Shown here in pieces: positions 13,701-25,200 of a stretch of DNA of 64,000 nt. The position numbers were made by a program, and so were the translations under genes. How positions within the stretch are numbered: the stretch's first letter is position 1; each line of letters opens with the position of its first letter. This DNA is from Varroa destructor (Eukaryota > Arthropoda > Arachnida > Mesostigmata > Varroidae). Below the pieces are notes generated by a model. The model was not told the DNA's origin, did not search any database, and worked only from the letters and a program-made list of their open reading frames with translations. Where the stretch lies: contig NW_019211455.1 in NCBI RefSeq assembly GCF_002443255.2, positions 40,980,837-41,044,836 of the forward strand, read 5' to 3'.

Positions 13701-15645
13701 AGTATGGCCGTAGCGTCGTCCAGAGCCTAAGTGATTTGGCATAGCTGTGAAGGATCTAAAGCTGTACGTTCCCGCACGATGTTAATAAAACCTAAAAAAA
13801 TGCCCGATGGACGTCAATGTATATACAAAAAAAGGTCATAAAAAATATTATGTACTGTATTAGTAGTGTATTGTGATGTATTAGATACATAACTTTTTAC
13901 TAATAAAAACTAAAAGAAAAATAATAAGAAAAAGATAACTATCAGGTGACCTGTAAAAGCATGTATGGAAGTTGAAGTAAAGAAATAATTTTGTCACTCA
14001 GCATAACCTACGAAACCGAAGGTGTATAGAAATATATACGTCTAGGTATAACTTGCAGCAAGAGAATATAACGTAATAAAAGAAACGAGAGTAAAACAAG
14101 TCAGATGGGTATTCCCAACATGCCAAGTGCCTTCTTTCAACTGTTAGAAGCTATTTACTCTTATCTGTATTTTTTTGCACTCTGACCTCCATTGGTGGGG
14201 TTTGAATCCGGCACAATTTACTCCGCAGTCTTGACAAGGCCTTCCGTAATCCACTTCCTTGATTTGGAGATTTTTCTGTAAGCCATATTTTAAAAAATAG
14301 CAAACAGATAGAAAATTAAGGATGGTCGTCATTTTTTAAAAATTAACGTATAGTTACTCGTGAAATTTTTACAAATTTTATAAAATTACAAATCTTGCGA
14401 TAAAATCCTTTATATCATTAAATTTTTTTGCAGTTCAACGAAAGAGAACTACCGTACGACCGATAGGTCCATTGTATACTTTCATAATACACTAGAAATT
14501 CATTTATCCGAATGCAGCATCAAGCTCAGAAAAAGCCCATGTAGAAGAAGCAGTCTAGCATTGGTAAATTGGAATATCTACCCATGGGTAGTTTAAACAA
14601 GGCTCGAGTACAGAGCGACAAAACGCATCGCGCTCTGAAACGTCGGTATGACAAAAATAAGCAGCTTATTTCCGTAAGTCTGACCATTTTTTTCCTGTCG
14701 TCTAAAGAAGGCAATAATGTTCGTGAGATATGTAAAGCTTACAATGTAACGGTGTCCATTCATATATAGGCAGTGCCTAACCCTGTCGTGACCAAAGCGG
14801 TAAGGTTGAGCTTTGCGATCATCGTTCCTATCCTATCCATTAGGCCTGTCTCGTAGGCATGGCCCTTGTTGTGCACTGATTGCGATTAAAAGAACATCTG
14901 CACACCGATGATTTGTGACCGCTTGTCACAAGCAGCAGCAACCTTGCTATATTAGTCATAAATAAGGAAAACTATATATTATATAAGCTTGTTTTCAGGT
15001 CAGATATCGACAACCTTACCATAAGATGCTCCATTTCCACATCGTACGTATCATCACATGCGGCCGCAGTGATGATATTTGCTTGCAAACACTTCGACCC
15101 GTCACAGTACACAAACATAGATTCACTATGTAATTCGTATTTGGAACTTCATGCAATTGTCAGGATCCTTCGTCTCGCTTGATCGGCACTAGTACATTTT
15201 GCGTAATCTTCTATTGTTTACCTGCTACTGAACTAAGCGTAATACCATCGCATTAACTAGCATAGCAACTGAATCAATCACTTATGATCAATGGCCAAGT
15301 GACCGGACGTCATTCGTAACCGCCGTCATCATCGGTGACCTCGCCGATTTACCAATGAGCATATACGTAGACGACTAGCACTATAGCTATTGATTTTTAA
15401 GCTATTCTTCATACTCGTTCACGCTGAAAATCAGGCCAGAACATAGCCACGAGTGAAGGTAAACGTTTTTGGGTCCGTTTGTTTCGCTCGCGCTCTCTTC
15501 TTCGTGCCCGTGACTTTTTATCGTGACTCGTTCAAACGCTTAGAATTTGCTAATTAGGGAACAGATTTGATGAAAGTCGTTCGGCCCGGCATATTGCTGG
15601 CATACGTTTTGTTATAAATTGCTTGCAGATGGCTAAATCTCTAGT
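10725..15645. other. no supported gene
   Basis: Apart from the CCTAA remnant, nothing convincing. A minus-strand string EFDIAHGFQQGGRECL near 11.2 kb could be an upstream exon of the 10.5 kb gene but has no clear borders. At 14.57-14.68 kb a plus-strand frame (ARVQSDKTHRALKRRYDKNK) ends at a GTAAGT donor without a defined start. Confidence 0.5.
11411..11436. repeat. short CCTAA telomere-like array
   Basis: Three degenerate CCTAA units (ACCTAACCCAAACCTAACTC...). Arthropod telomeres are commonly TTAGG repeats. Too short to be more than a remnant. Confidence 0.35.
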
Positions 15646-15650
15646 AATTG

Positions 15651-15939
15651 TTAGACTGGGTGATTAAGCAGCCCAAGCCGGTCTGTATATGCACAGTTTG
15701 ATTTCGCGTCGGCGTGAAGAACTAAACGTGACCGGTTTTCTTTCCGCGCCCTTCTTCTTTCGTCTACAACGGAACAGTTCGTTATTGGCATAGAGACGTA
15801 CGGTGCGTCTTGATCTTTTGCTAGATACATGGGTTGAGGCAGGCACGAGTTTTCAGAGGGCGCAGGAAGCCGCGTGTTGCTGAACAGCGCCAAACTAGCG
15901 AGCTCATGAGGGGTGCTCTTTCGAATATAGGCCGTTTTC
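15651..15939 (-). CDS. terminal coding exon, unknown protein
   Basis: A strong acceptor (TTACTTTTAG) leads into 95 open codons and TAA: KTAYIRKSTPHELASLALFS, then a Pro/Ser-rich stretch, YLAKDQDAPYVSMPITNCSV, a basic DERRRARKENRSR cluster and NCAYTDRLGLLNHPV. GC content at codon third positions is well above the flanking DNA, which supports coding. There is no start codon, so it should be the last exon of a minus-strand gene; upstream exons were not found. No family recognised. Confidence 0.45.
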
Positions 15940-16082
15940 CTAAAAGTAAGTACTCAAGTAAGAGACGACGACTGGAAAACTAAGCGAGTCGGATTGCATG
16001 GCAAAGGGACTATCCAAAGACCTGGAAGCCTGTTGATTAGCCACTAGGCAATATTTGCTAGTGATAAAGGTTTCTCCGGAAG

Positions 16083-16205
16083 ATGAAAAAGGGTCAACTA
16101 TTAAACGAGTCGTTGACGAAAGTTGACCGCGGCGAATGTGGGATCAACAACGGTGCTAGCTGCATGATAGACGTTCACGGCTGTTATGTGAATGTAGAAG
16201 AATGA
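16083..16205 (+). CDS. small ORF with Cys motif (40 aa)
   Basis: ATG-initiated, with an in-frame stop upstream: MKKGQLLNESLTKVDRGECG and INNGASCMIDVHGCYVNVEE, then TGA. Three Cys with NNGASC spacing recall part of an EGF-like or small secreted peptide, but there is no hydrophobic signal sequence. Could be chance. Confidence 0.2.
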   Translation: MKKGQLLNESLTKVDRGECGINNGASCMIDVHGCYVNVEE

Positions 16206-17102
16206 GCCTCATACCGAAATGCGAGCAGACCGCCTGCAGACAGGTCAGTCTATATTAAATTGCAGATAAACACCGAAATTGACAAGTAGAAGCTGTTCTG
16301 CAGTGAATAGTCCTGCGCAAAAAAACCGTCGTCCGTAAGTGCCGCGCACCAAAGTATCGTAGTAAAACTGTATTCAACTATACTAAACGTAGTTTATACG
16401 ATCGGATCCGGAGGTACTTGAGGGTCGATTTTCTGTCCACAAGTTCCGACTAGTGGACTCATTCACCATTCGGATTAACAACACAATGCATACGTGCTTA
16501 CGCAAGTCGTCTTTAAACGTTTTCGAGAATTAGTGCAAAAACGTCTCTGCTCATTGCAAGCGATGATCTGCCCGACGCTTCAATGATGGTATCAATAGAG
16601 TTCAGTTTCATTCACGAAACTGATGTCTTATCTATTTCCAACAAAGTCAATCAACCAAAAATATCACCTGTAGTTCAATCTCCCATCTAACAAACAATAT
16701 CACATTACCACTGGAGCCACTTTATCGTCAACACTGCACACAGATCGTGGACCGGGAGCATTATCTGGGCTTCAATTTGTAGTTAGGCCTAAAAATGTCC
16801 AGACAAGGCTACCGTGGATCTAACGCGAATCGACCGATGCATCAGCGGTCCAGAACACGCGCTCAGCGGTTGTTCAATAGACCAGTGGTGCGCTGCAGGC
16901 AGTGCCCAACCCCGTTTTGGAAACGGATGTCGTTCAGTTTCTGTAATGCTCTTTCTGACGCTGACAGAGTTCGGAGCATTGCTGACGGACGTCGTTAGGT
17001 CGCATTAAAACAACTAATACTTGAGGACGGAAAGCGCGAGTTGTACATCAGCTTACGGTTGTCGCGACGTTAGTGTGGGCATTATTATCACAGACCAACG
17101 TT

Positions 17103-17165
17103 ACAGCAGCAGCAGCAGCTGCTGCTGCTGCTGCTGCTGTTGTTGTTGTTGTTGATGGTGATGGT
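17103..17165. repeat. compound triplet repeat CAG / CTG / TTG / ATGGTG
   Basis: CAG units run directly into CTG units, making a head-to-head palindrome, then TTG and GATGGT units. No open frame depends on it. Confidence 0.93.
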
Positions 17166-18320
17166 GATGACTGGGTTTTGCTTTAGGCGATGATTCACCA
17201 AATGATGTTGATGTACCTTCAGCGGAGCTCCGCTATCTGCTGGTAGCCGCCTACGACTTTCACGGACTGATTCGTGACTGTGGAGGTATAATAACGTGTA
17301 TAATAAAAACAGTGGTCAAACTAACATTAGTAACAACGATACTGAAAATAATTCCCACGAATTGTGCGGTCACCGGCGTCTCGGCGAACGGATAAGCTTG
17401 GCTTCCATTGAATCGAAGAAAACAAGTGGCCGAAATGGTCATAGCAACCAGTAATTTTTATCAAGCGGTACTAACAAAAATAGAGACAATTCGCGGCGTT
17501 GTCAATGTCAGACAGGCGATATGACCAACCGCTTGATCCTATCAAAGCAACTACATTTTGTTTCATATTAAACAACTCCCAACTGACTAGCCGATCCTTG
17601 CCAGGTAACGTAACGAAGATCGTCAGTAACAAACTTCTCTGTTTACCATTAGCCAATTAAACCATGTAATGATCAGAATGTCTAAGGAACAACGACATTT
17701 ATGCAAGCACAACCTTTTTTTTGATCAGTTTTAATCCGTACCTGCTTTTTGGTAAAAAGAAGTTTTGTCCTGTGAGCAAACTTGTGACTCAGCTTATGAC
17801 GATTACAAAAACAATAGCATCACATTTAGGCCACGCTGTTCATAAGCGCAGTCAAAATACGTCGAAAAACATATTACTTCATTATTGCTACTAGCCGATA
17901 CCTTCTCTTCTATTCTCTCGATCTGCCGTTCGAGGTTTCAGACGTCGTCCAGAGTGAAGTACTGCAGGTGGATTGCTACCTCTTACGGACCCCCGAAGGC
18001 GAGCAGGGGTCTGCAATAACTGTTAACAGCAACAGATACCAGCGAATTGTCGCCCCCGCAAGTTCAAGGAATAATATTTACTCATAACAGGGCGAATATG
18101 GGATATTAACTAGAAATAAAGCCATTGCGATACATATGGTGAGGTGGTGACTTTGCCTATCTAGTCGGCAAAGTATCGTAAGTCAACGATTGAGTTAAGA
18201 GGTAGCAATCACAACAAGTTCATACGAGCAGATGATCTCTGCGTTGGGTCTGTATAGACAAGCGAAGTAGACAGACCTAGGTTGCTGTTTGTGTGTCCAT
18301 CCAGAGGACGCAACGAAACG

Positions 18321-18359
18321 ACTGCAGGTCTGAGCACTGCAGGCCTGAGCGCTGCAGGT
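18321..18359. repeat. 15-bp tandem repeat, 2.6 units
   Basis: Units ACTGCAGGTCTGAGC / ACTGCAGGCCTGAGC / GCTGCAGGTT, with a PstI-type core CTGCAG in each. Confidence 0.85.
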
Positions 18360-19254
18360 TAACCTAGCGCTGCTAACACCTACGTTTAACTCTGATTTTG
18401 CATAATTGTCCTAAATGAACACAGGGCCCTCTCGTGACGGTGGGCGCGTGTCACTTTCTCTTTGTGGCTTCAATCTATAGGGACGCGATGGATACATTGA
18501 TTGTAAGCGTTTCTAGCAGCTCGTAGGGGATCATCTAGAGCAGACAGGATGATCATGACAGACATAGATGTTTACCACTAGATTACCATGAGACATGGAC
18601 CAATTGTCAGTATATAATTGTTAGTTTAATGGATGTATGTCTAGGAGCCAATAGGATTCCGAACAGCGAGACGATAACAGGCGATTAATTATGAGCCGCA
18701 TAGCAGCTAGAAAGGCCAAAGATTTCTCTTTGTAAGCGCCCTGCAATCACGGTGACAAGACTGTGACGAGGGAATGCCGTAACACATGTGTTTATTAACA
18801 TTTATTCATATTGACGTTGCCAATGTAAATACTGTTTGAATCTTTCGAGTTTTCTTTCTTTTGAAAATTGATTGCTAACCGGAAACCTTACATAGATATG
18901 CCGCCGATGTTCGGCAATCGCTTTTAGGGAAGGCACCGCAAGGCCGAATGTTTCCGGTGTTCATTTTGCGTGACAAGCAATGATGGCAGCTGTTTCTGCT
19001 AGTAAATATCATTAATTTGATTGGTAACTTCCGATTTTACTGGATAAAGAACTTTGCGGTAACAAGCAATTAACGTACGCTAACAGCACTCATAAGTGTT
19101 GCTAAAAAGTTGCCTCTCTAACATTGAAAAAAATATCTAATTTGCTTTGATGGGCGTAGAATAACGCTTTATTATTAGGTGCATCTATATATTATACTTA
19201 CTCTATTACGTTTAATTTTGTCCGAGGATAAGATCTGTGATGCGGAAAATTCTC

Positions 19255-19352
19255 AAAAATTTGTATAAATTTATAATTTATTATAAATTATTTTTTATTA
19301 TTTTAATTTTTTAATAGAATTTATTATTTATAATTTGTATAAATTATAAATG
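19255..19352. repeat. almost pure A/T block with inverted segments
   Basis: ATTTGTATAAATTTATAATT at one end and TATAATTTGTATAAATTATA at the other. DNA-unwinding or low-complexity sequence, no gene. Confidence 0.8.
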
Positions 19353-19922
19353 TAGCTATAATAACTAGAGGAAGCACATTTTTGATGAAACTACCGGTGA
19401 GCGAAGTGGCATGAATGGCCGTACAGGCTCATGAAATAAATTGCCCCTCGACTGGGAGAGCTCAATGTCCCCTCTAAATCCTGAACATCGCCACCGTTGT
19501 CGATCAGATAAGGAACGGAGGTACAGCACATTTTCAGTGGTGAGTGCGACGATGGAGACGAAACGGCCACATAACACTAGCGATCGTTACGACCCGAATC
19601 CGCTTTTTTTTTTTATATTGTCTTCCCAATAGGGGGCGTTAGTTAGATAAACTATTGCAATTATTTCTTCTAAATCATATTAATGTTGATCATAATTCAT
19701 CTTGAAGGCAGCATTTTTGTTCACTTACTTCACCAGTCATAATAATCCATCCTAACGGGAATTGGATGTATTAAATTGGTTTTAATTTATAAAGTATTAT
19801 TGCTTCAAAGCCAAGTGAGCGCACCTTAAAGTTTCCGTGGTAAAGTCCAACGGATTCTAATGTCAGATGTTGTGGCACGCTCTAGATGTCCAAGGATAGG
19901 ACAGGGAAAGTGTTTTTACAGA

Positions 19923-20290
19923 TTAATATTTTTGCGCCAGCCATTTTGAAAGATGTATCTGTGAATACCTCGCGAATTCTGAGACTGAAAACGTTCCTTG
20001 TTTTATCACGCTCGTAGTGTGGCTGGTCGCATCGCTGAAACCAGCAATCCCTGGACCTAACTCTCGTTCTGGGTCAGCCAGAGGTTCAGCTACGATATAT
20101 ATATACATAGACCGATAAATGTGCGCAGGCCCATGGGGCCGTTCTAGGGCTGATTGAATCAAGTTGAGTTGTATACATAACCATTGCCTCAAGCCTGCAT
20201 AGACCCCGCTAGCACGCACTAAAACCTTTTCCAGAGCAGATTCGTGACTACCCCATCTAGGACAAGCCTGGCTGTCATCATTTAGCATTG
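19923..20290 (-). CDS. terminal coding exon, unknown protein
   Basis: A pyrimidine-rich acceptor (GGCTCTTGCAG) leads into a frame open for 121 codons to TAA: MLNDDSQACPRWGSHESALE ... EPLADPERELGPGIAGFSDA ... SEFARYSQIHLSKWLAQKY. An ATATATATATCGTAG stretch inside could be a second acceptor, so the part from AEPLADPE onward is the safer coding portion. It lies downstream of the 21.3-22.2 kb exons on the same strand, but the phase does not join directly to the short form of the 21.5 kb exon. Confidence 0.4.
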
Positions 20291-20407
20291 CTGCAAGAGC
20301 CTTTGGGGATAGAAAGAGTTTAATACAGGTAGTGTGAAAAAACCAGGTGGAACACTATGTTCATCGTTACTCGGATCTTTATTGGAGGATTAAACTGTGG
20401 TTATGTC

Positions 20408-20472
20408 CAGTTTCAAACCTAGACCATCTCTATTTTTCAAATCAATGGGCAAGCGCCTTACCTTTACAACAT
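20408..20472 (-). repeat. tRNA-like SINE head, copy 1
   Basis: Minus strand GGTAAGGCGCTTGCCC (D-arm-like) followed by GGTCTAGGTTTGAAAC (B box). The last 21 bases recur at 38929-38949 with one difference. Confidence 0.42.
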
Positions 20473-21295
20473 CGCGGGGCTCCTAAAAGGCACTAGCCAA
20501 ATATATGTATCATTCAATTCAGTTAGCTTAATTTTTATGCTAGGCGTCGTCAATAAGAAACTGTCTCAAGAAAAGTCAGACGGCAGACATCTTTACAATG
20601 CCGTCGTGAATTGGGCTATCTAAATGGGAATTTCACCAAAATTTAAACTTGAACCCGATAGACAATTATGTTCTATAACGGTATGAACGGCATATAAATA
20701 AACTATAATTTTTCGAACAGAACAGCGCATATTTACTAGGTAGAAAGCCCCATAATGTTATTTCTATACCTTGTTAACTCCCGTACTATCTATCTTAATG
20801 TCTCTGTTTGGTCGGTACACTTTCAAAGCGCAGTCTGCCCTTTTCTTACTATGCGCTGAGATAGGACGCGCCTATATTATTACGGTAAGTTTCATCTATA
20901 CAATGCACGGCCACTCATCGGATATAACGGTAAAATTCAACTAAATGATTATAGTTTCGTTATCGTGTGTCGTTGTTTGTTCTCTTACATCATGTACTCG
21001 TGATTGGGCAGTAAAAACGAACACGTTATATATATTTGTGGTAGCGAAAGGTCACCGGGATAGATATTTTTTTCCAATCGGGAACTAGTTGTCTCACTAG
21101 GTATGTCACAAATGTCATGGGTAATAGATGCGTTTGTTACTTAGCTGATACGTAAACAACACAGCGTATTAACAGTAAATCAATTGATTTAAAAGCATTT
21201 TCTTTATTTACACAAAGTGTGTAGTACCTATGTGACGGGAAAATCTGTAGATTTTTGTTTGCCAACTCGAATTTCCTTCGCCCAACGTCAAGTGG

Positions 21296-21508
21296 CTATT
21301 TTTTGGGTTCTTTTTGCATCGACCAAGTTCTTAAGGAGCTGTTGACCTCTACGCATGCTCGTAGAGCCAATGCCCTAGAGAATAGTACGGTGCGGTTTAA
21401 GTTTAAAAGGGCATTTACGAAACATTTAACAGTTCGCCTGCATTGTCTGCCCACAAATACCTGACTAGCTTCTTCTAAATCATTCGCGAGCTGCACAAAG
21501 AGCGTCTT
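21296..21508 (-). CDS. probable terminal exon of the 21.7-22.2 kb gene
   Basis: After CTCTTGGAAAG the frame reads KTLFVQLANDLEEASQVFVG, then QCRRTVKCFVNALLNLNRTV ... SSLRTWSMQKEPKK and TAG. Phase 0 matches the preceding exon (21694-22240) across a 185-bp intron. A weak donor (CAG|GTATTT) at 21461 would instead make a 16-codon exon leading further downstream. No family recognised. Confidence 0.35.
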   Translation of the reverse strand, partial: KTLFVQLANDLEEASQVFVGRQCRRTVKCFVNALLNLNRTVLFSRALALRACVEVNSSLRTWSMQKEPKK

Positions 21509-21693
21509 CTTTCCAAGAGAAACAGTTTAAGGTTTGGCTATTACAGGAAGCGTCCTGCTGCAAACGACAGTTTGACAAAAAGTGGAAGTACTGCCCTTAT
21601 CGACATGTTTTCGCGATTCGTTTAATTCATTTATTCTATACATTCATTATAGTAACGTAAAGATGTTACTAATGACAAGAACGGAGCACTTAC

Positions 21694-22240
21694 CATCAAT
21701 AGATCGGTAACTTTATCCCAGGCTATTTTGATTGGTAATAGAACACCAGTTCGCTGGCCTTGACTCTGATGCACTGCTACTTGGATTTCCTTTGCTATCG
21801 TCTCTTCTTTGCCAGGGTCATCATCGAGATCAGTACCCTCATCGACCATCAGTCGTCTCGCCGGCACGAGCGCCTCCAGGATCCCGACACGGCGTCCCGC
21901 TGCACCCTCACTTGTCGAAGCCAACTGCGCTGTCATTGCATTGGGCGTACAGGACTGTACATATGTATTGCTACCCGAACTGGATGCCGACCCGGTAGAA
22001 TTTCGCGGGTCGTTTTGGGCAGCCGTTGTTAAGGCAGCGCTGAATGTGAGCTGTTCGTCCGAAGAAGGCTCCCTGGCGGAGATTGCTACGAACTGAGATT
22101 CGTCTATGGGTTTTGGCGAACCCATTCCAACCGACTCGTCTTGACGCGTTAAACTCGTCCGCATTTCATGCTCGGAGTTGGCGTCAGAAGAAGCTCGGAC
22201 CGATTTTCGTGCCTTCTCCTTACGTCCGTTACCAGTGGCT
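21694..22240 (-). CDS. Ser/Thr/Ala-rich internal exon
   Basis: 182 codons from acceptor TTTCCAG to a consensus donor ATG|GTAAGT, phase 0. It starts with a basic block (GNGRKEKARKSVRA), runs through low-complexity Ser/Thr/Ala sequence (NSTGSASSSGSNTYVQS), then GILEALVPARRLMVDEGTDL, an acidic DDDPGKEE and LLPIKIAWDKVTDLLM. GC-rich against its surroundings. Probably a cytoplasmic or nuclear disordered linker of a larger protein; the family is not recognised. The opposite strand is also open in parts, which is a shadow. Confidence 0.55.
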
Positions 22241-25200
22241 CTGGAAACAATGACCAAATATTGTGCGCCTAGTTATTATGTGATTACAATGTTGTAGCTG
22301 TCTAATTTAATATAAAAAAGCGCAATTTTTTTGTCAATCCAAGTAGCTGTCAAACAGAAATAATCCGGATACATTCAATTCAAATGAAAAAATAAAATTT
22401 AAAAAAAATAATAAATAATGTACTTGCAATACGTACACAGCTGTGTATTTGTCTATATTCGAAATATCGAATCGTGTCGAGAAACTCGCAATTCATTTAA
22501 AAAAAAAAACAGAGTCCTAATAGTTCCTAGGTGCGGTACACGTACCGTTTAGACAATTCCTAATAATGTTTGCAGCTGATTGTTTTGCCATTGAGTTATA
22601 TCTATCTTCTAACCATGCCTAAACGATAGCGAAGCTACAGCTCGTATGACGCTAAACGCCTACGTATTATCAATGCAGACAGGACCATTTTCCTTTCATG
22701 TTTTTTTCCTTTCCGTATTTTTCTGCCTCACACATTATTGTTTATTCAGCACCAGGTCATAATTGTACCCAAGCACTTATTAGCATTAGCTATGGCAGCA
22801 CCATTGTAAGGTCCCAAAAACGAGTCAAACAACCCTTTGTAATTTATGAAAATTGACAACGTTCGCAGTGACGTTACGGCATCCCTGCTAGCAGAGCCTG
22901 TGTTAGCGTCACTGTACATGCTCCACCAATATGGAATTAGACTTAGAATCGAATGGCCTTGGCATCTATGCAGCTCGGCCGGATACAGCCGGCGGATAAA
23001 GCAACGAGTAACAACGAATAAGATGTTTACTGAAAGTCAGAACAGACCGTTTTGTTAAGCACGATAAAAATGACGGATGAAAACGCAACGATGTTCATTA
23101 ACTACTAATGGAATACGTAAGACATTTAACTGTATACGATAGCAACGCAAGTGATCCTCTCTCTCACATTCTATTTTATGGCATAGTAATGGATTTCTGT
23201 GTACCATTGAAATCAATAGGCGGATGCATATATTATTACTAGTATTATGGATACATATCATCTGATTATTCGTTGAGGAGGCAATTCAATTTGCCCCTGT
23301 CGAAAATACTGCCTGTAATAAAATTTCATACTAGGCTATGTAAGTGAAGATAATATATAATACAGCTGGGGACTACCTTTCTGTGATTGTGGTCTTAGAA
23401 TGTGAAGATAACAAGTATAGGCAAAATCGTCAGCGTGTTGGATGGCTATCCGCGTTGTTGAAGTATTTCGAATAGTGGAAGCCAGTGTTTAAGAACATGG
23501 ATCTAGTGGTTTCACACAGAATTTTTACAAAACGTTAAACTAGGTACATTAGGTATTTCGACGATTTTTTTACATGTGCTCAAATTCTCTGCATTCAATA
23601 TAACCACTATACACTGCGACTACAACTTCGATTCGGGACCTAAACCGGGCGAGCAGTTGCTTTAAGAATATTCCCTCTTCAATCTGTAAGTAACTTTTCA
23701 CTTATAACTGCGCATCGAATGATATATAGGTGATATAAACTTTTTAGAGTATCGCTCAATTCTACTAAACGTCCCCAGGATGTGAAGGCTCAAAGTGGCC
23801 AAGGAGTTCGAAAAGTGTGAAAAGGCGCGAAAGATTGTACCGTTGTGGCCTATCTAGACGACCTAATTAACAATTGATATTCCTTTTTACAACAGCTGTT
23901 AACTTCTGTAACGAAAATCAAGCTATACCAAAAATGATTTTTTATTCATTTTCAAGTTAAACTATGTTTACGATTTTGCGGTTCGCCTCACAGAAGTCTT
24001 TTTAGGACTTTTCAAAACCCACATAAAGACTTGTGCGGGAAAAACGAAATTTTTAGCGTTGCAGGCGGTTCGTTCAGCGTGGAAAAATTAGGTAATAGAT
24101 GATCGACGGTCAAGTTCCAAAAACGACGTGACTTTGTTCACCGTAACCAATGTATCGTCTTGTTGTAGAAAGAAGTTTTATCTGGTGCAAGGAGTAGCGG
24201 ATTGCCCCAATTCGGAATCCGCATTTTATATTTGTTAAGGCAGCAAAAAAAAAAACATATTAAGAGGAAGAATAGCATGAGTTAAATGATGATCCTCAAA
24301 CACTCCAATGACTTTTCTCAAACTGTCAGGAGTCGTTTAACTCCGCTGTATTTCCAGGTCCCTACTACAATCTTTTAATTATTCATATTAGTAAAGTTTT
24401 TTTTAATCGTTCAAAAAAAAAACGTTCAGCCATGACACAAGCGAGAGCACAGGAAAAGCCGTATAGTTCTGTAATTGATTTGTTGGACGCTGCCAGGGAG
24501 GCCGCAATCGCTCCCCGTAGCGAATGACCTCAGCATAAAGAGCCTTGTTCGTCTTGCGCTCGAAAAATTGACACAATAACGGGCGAACAGATACATCCGT
24601 ATGTGTTTTCTCAGAACACTAGCAACCATAAAAAAACTAAGATAGATGGCCTAAACAGACGCAGCGGAAACCATTTGTTTTAGTGCCCCCCTGTTTTTTT
24701 TTTTCATTAGGATGCCCCAGAGGAAGCAAGCTTGAATTGACGTCCTCCAGCTTTACATTTATAACGAGCTATATTTACTGTTACATTTCCACATTGCTTG
24801 TGTATAAACATTTTAGACACGTATCTGGCAAACGCACGCAAAGATTGAGCTGTTTTGCGGTCAGAGTTAGAGTTTCGATTACAATTTAGTGCGCGAGTCC
24901 TAAATTTGTTTTGTTTCTTGAAAATGTTATTATCACACCTTGTCGTTCCTTAGTGATCTTCGTTCGAATCGCCTTAGAAAAGATCTATAGTACAAATCGC
25001 TCATGTCCTTAACGTGAATCAAAGATTATTTTGCCGTTTGTAAGACATGTACGCTGATGCTTCAGGACACCTGGACGGTGTGTTTATGTGCATTCAGGCT
25101 TTCGTTGCCGTTCACCACGTACTGAGTGCAACAACGCCTAAGTTAATTTAAGGTCTAACCACTCGATTGAATCTACTATCAAGTAACTCTATTGAAAAAT

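Noticed and set aside
17103..17165. CRISPR or other spaced repeat array
   Set aside because: Units are contiguous triplets with no spacers; no spaced repeat array was found anywhere in the window.
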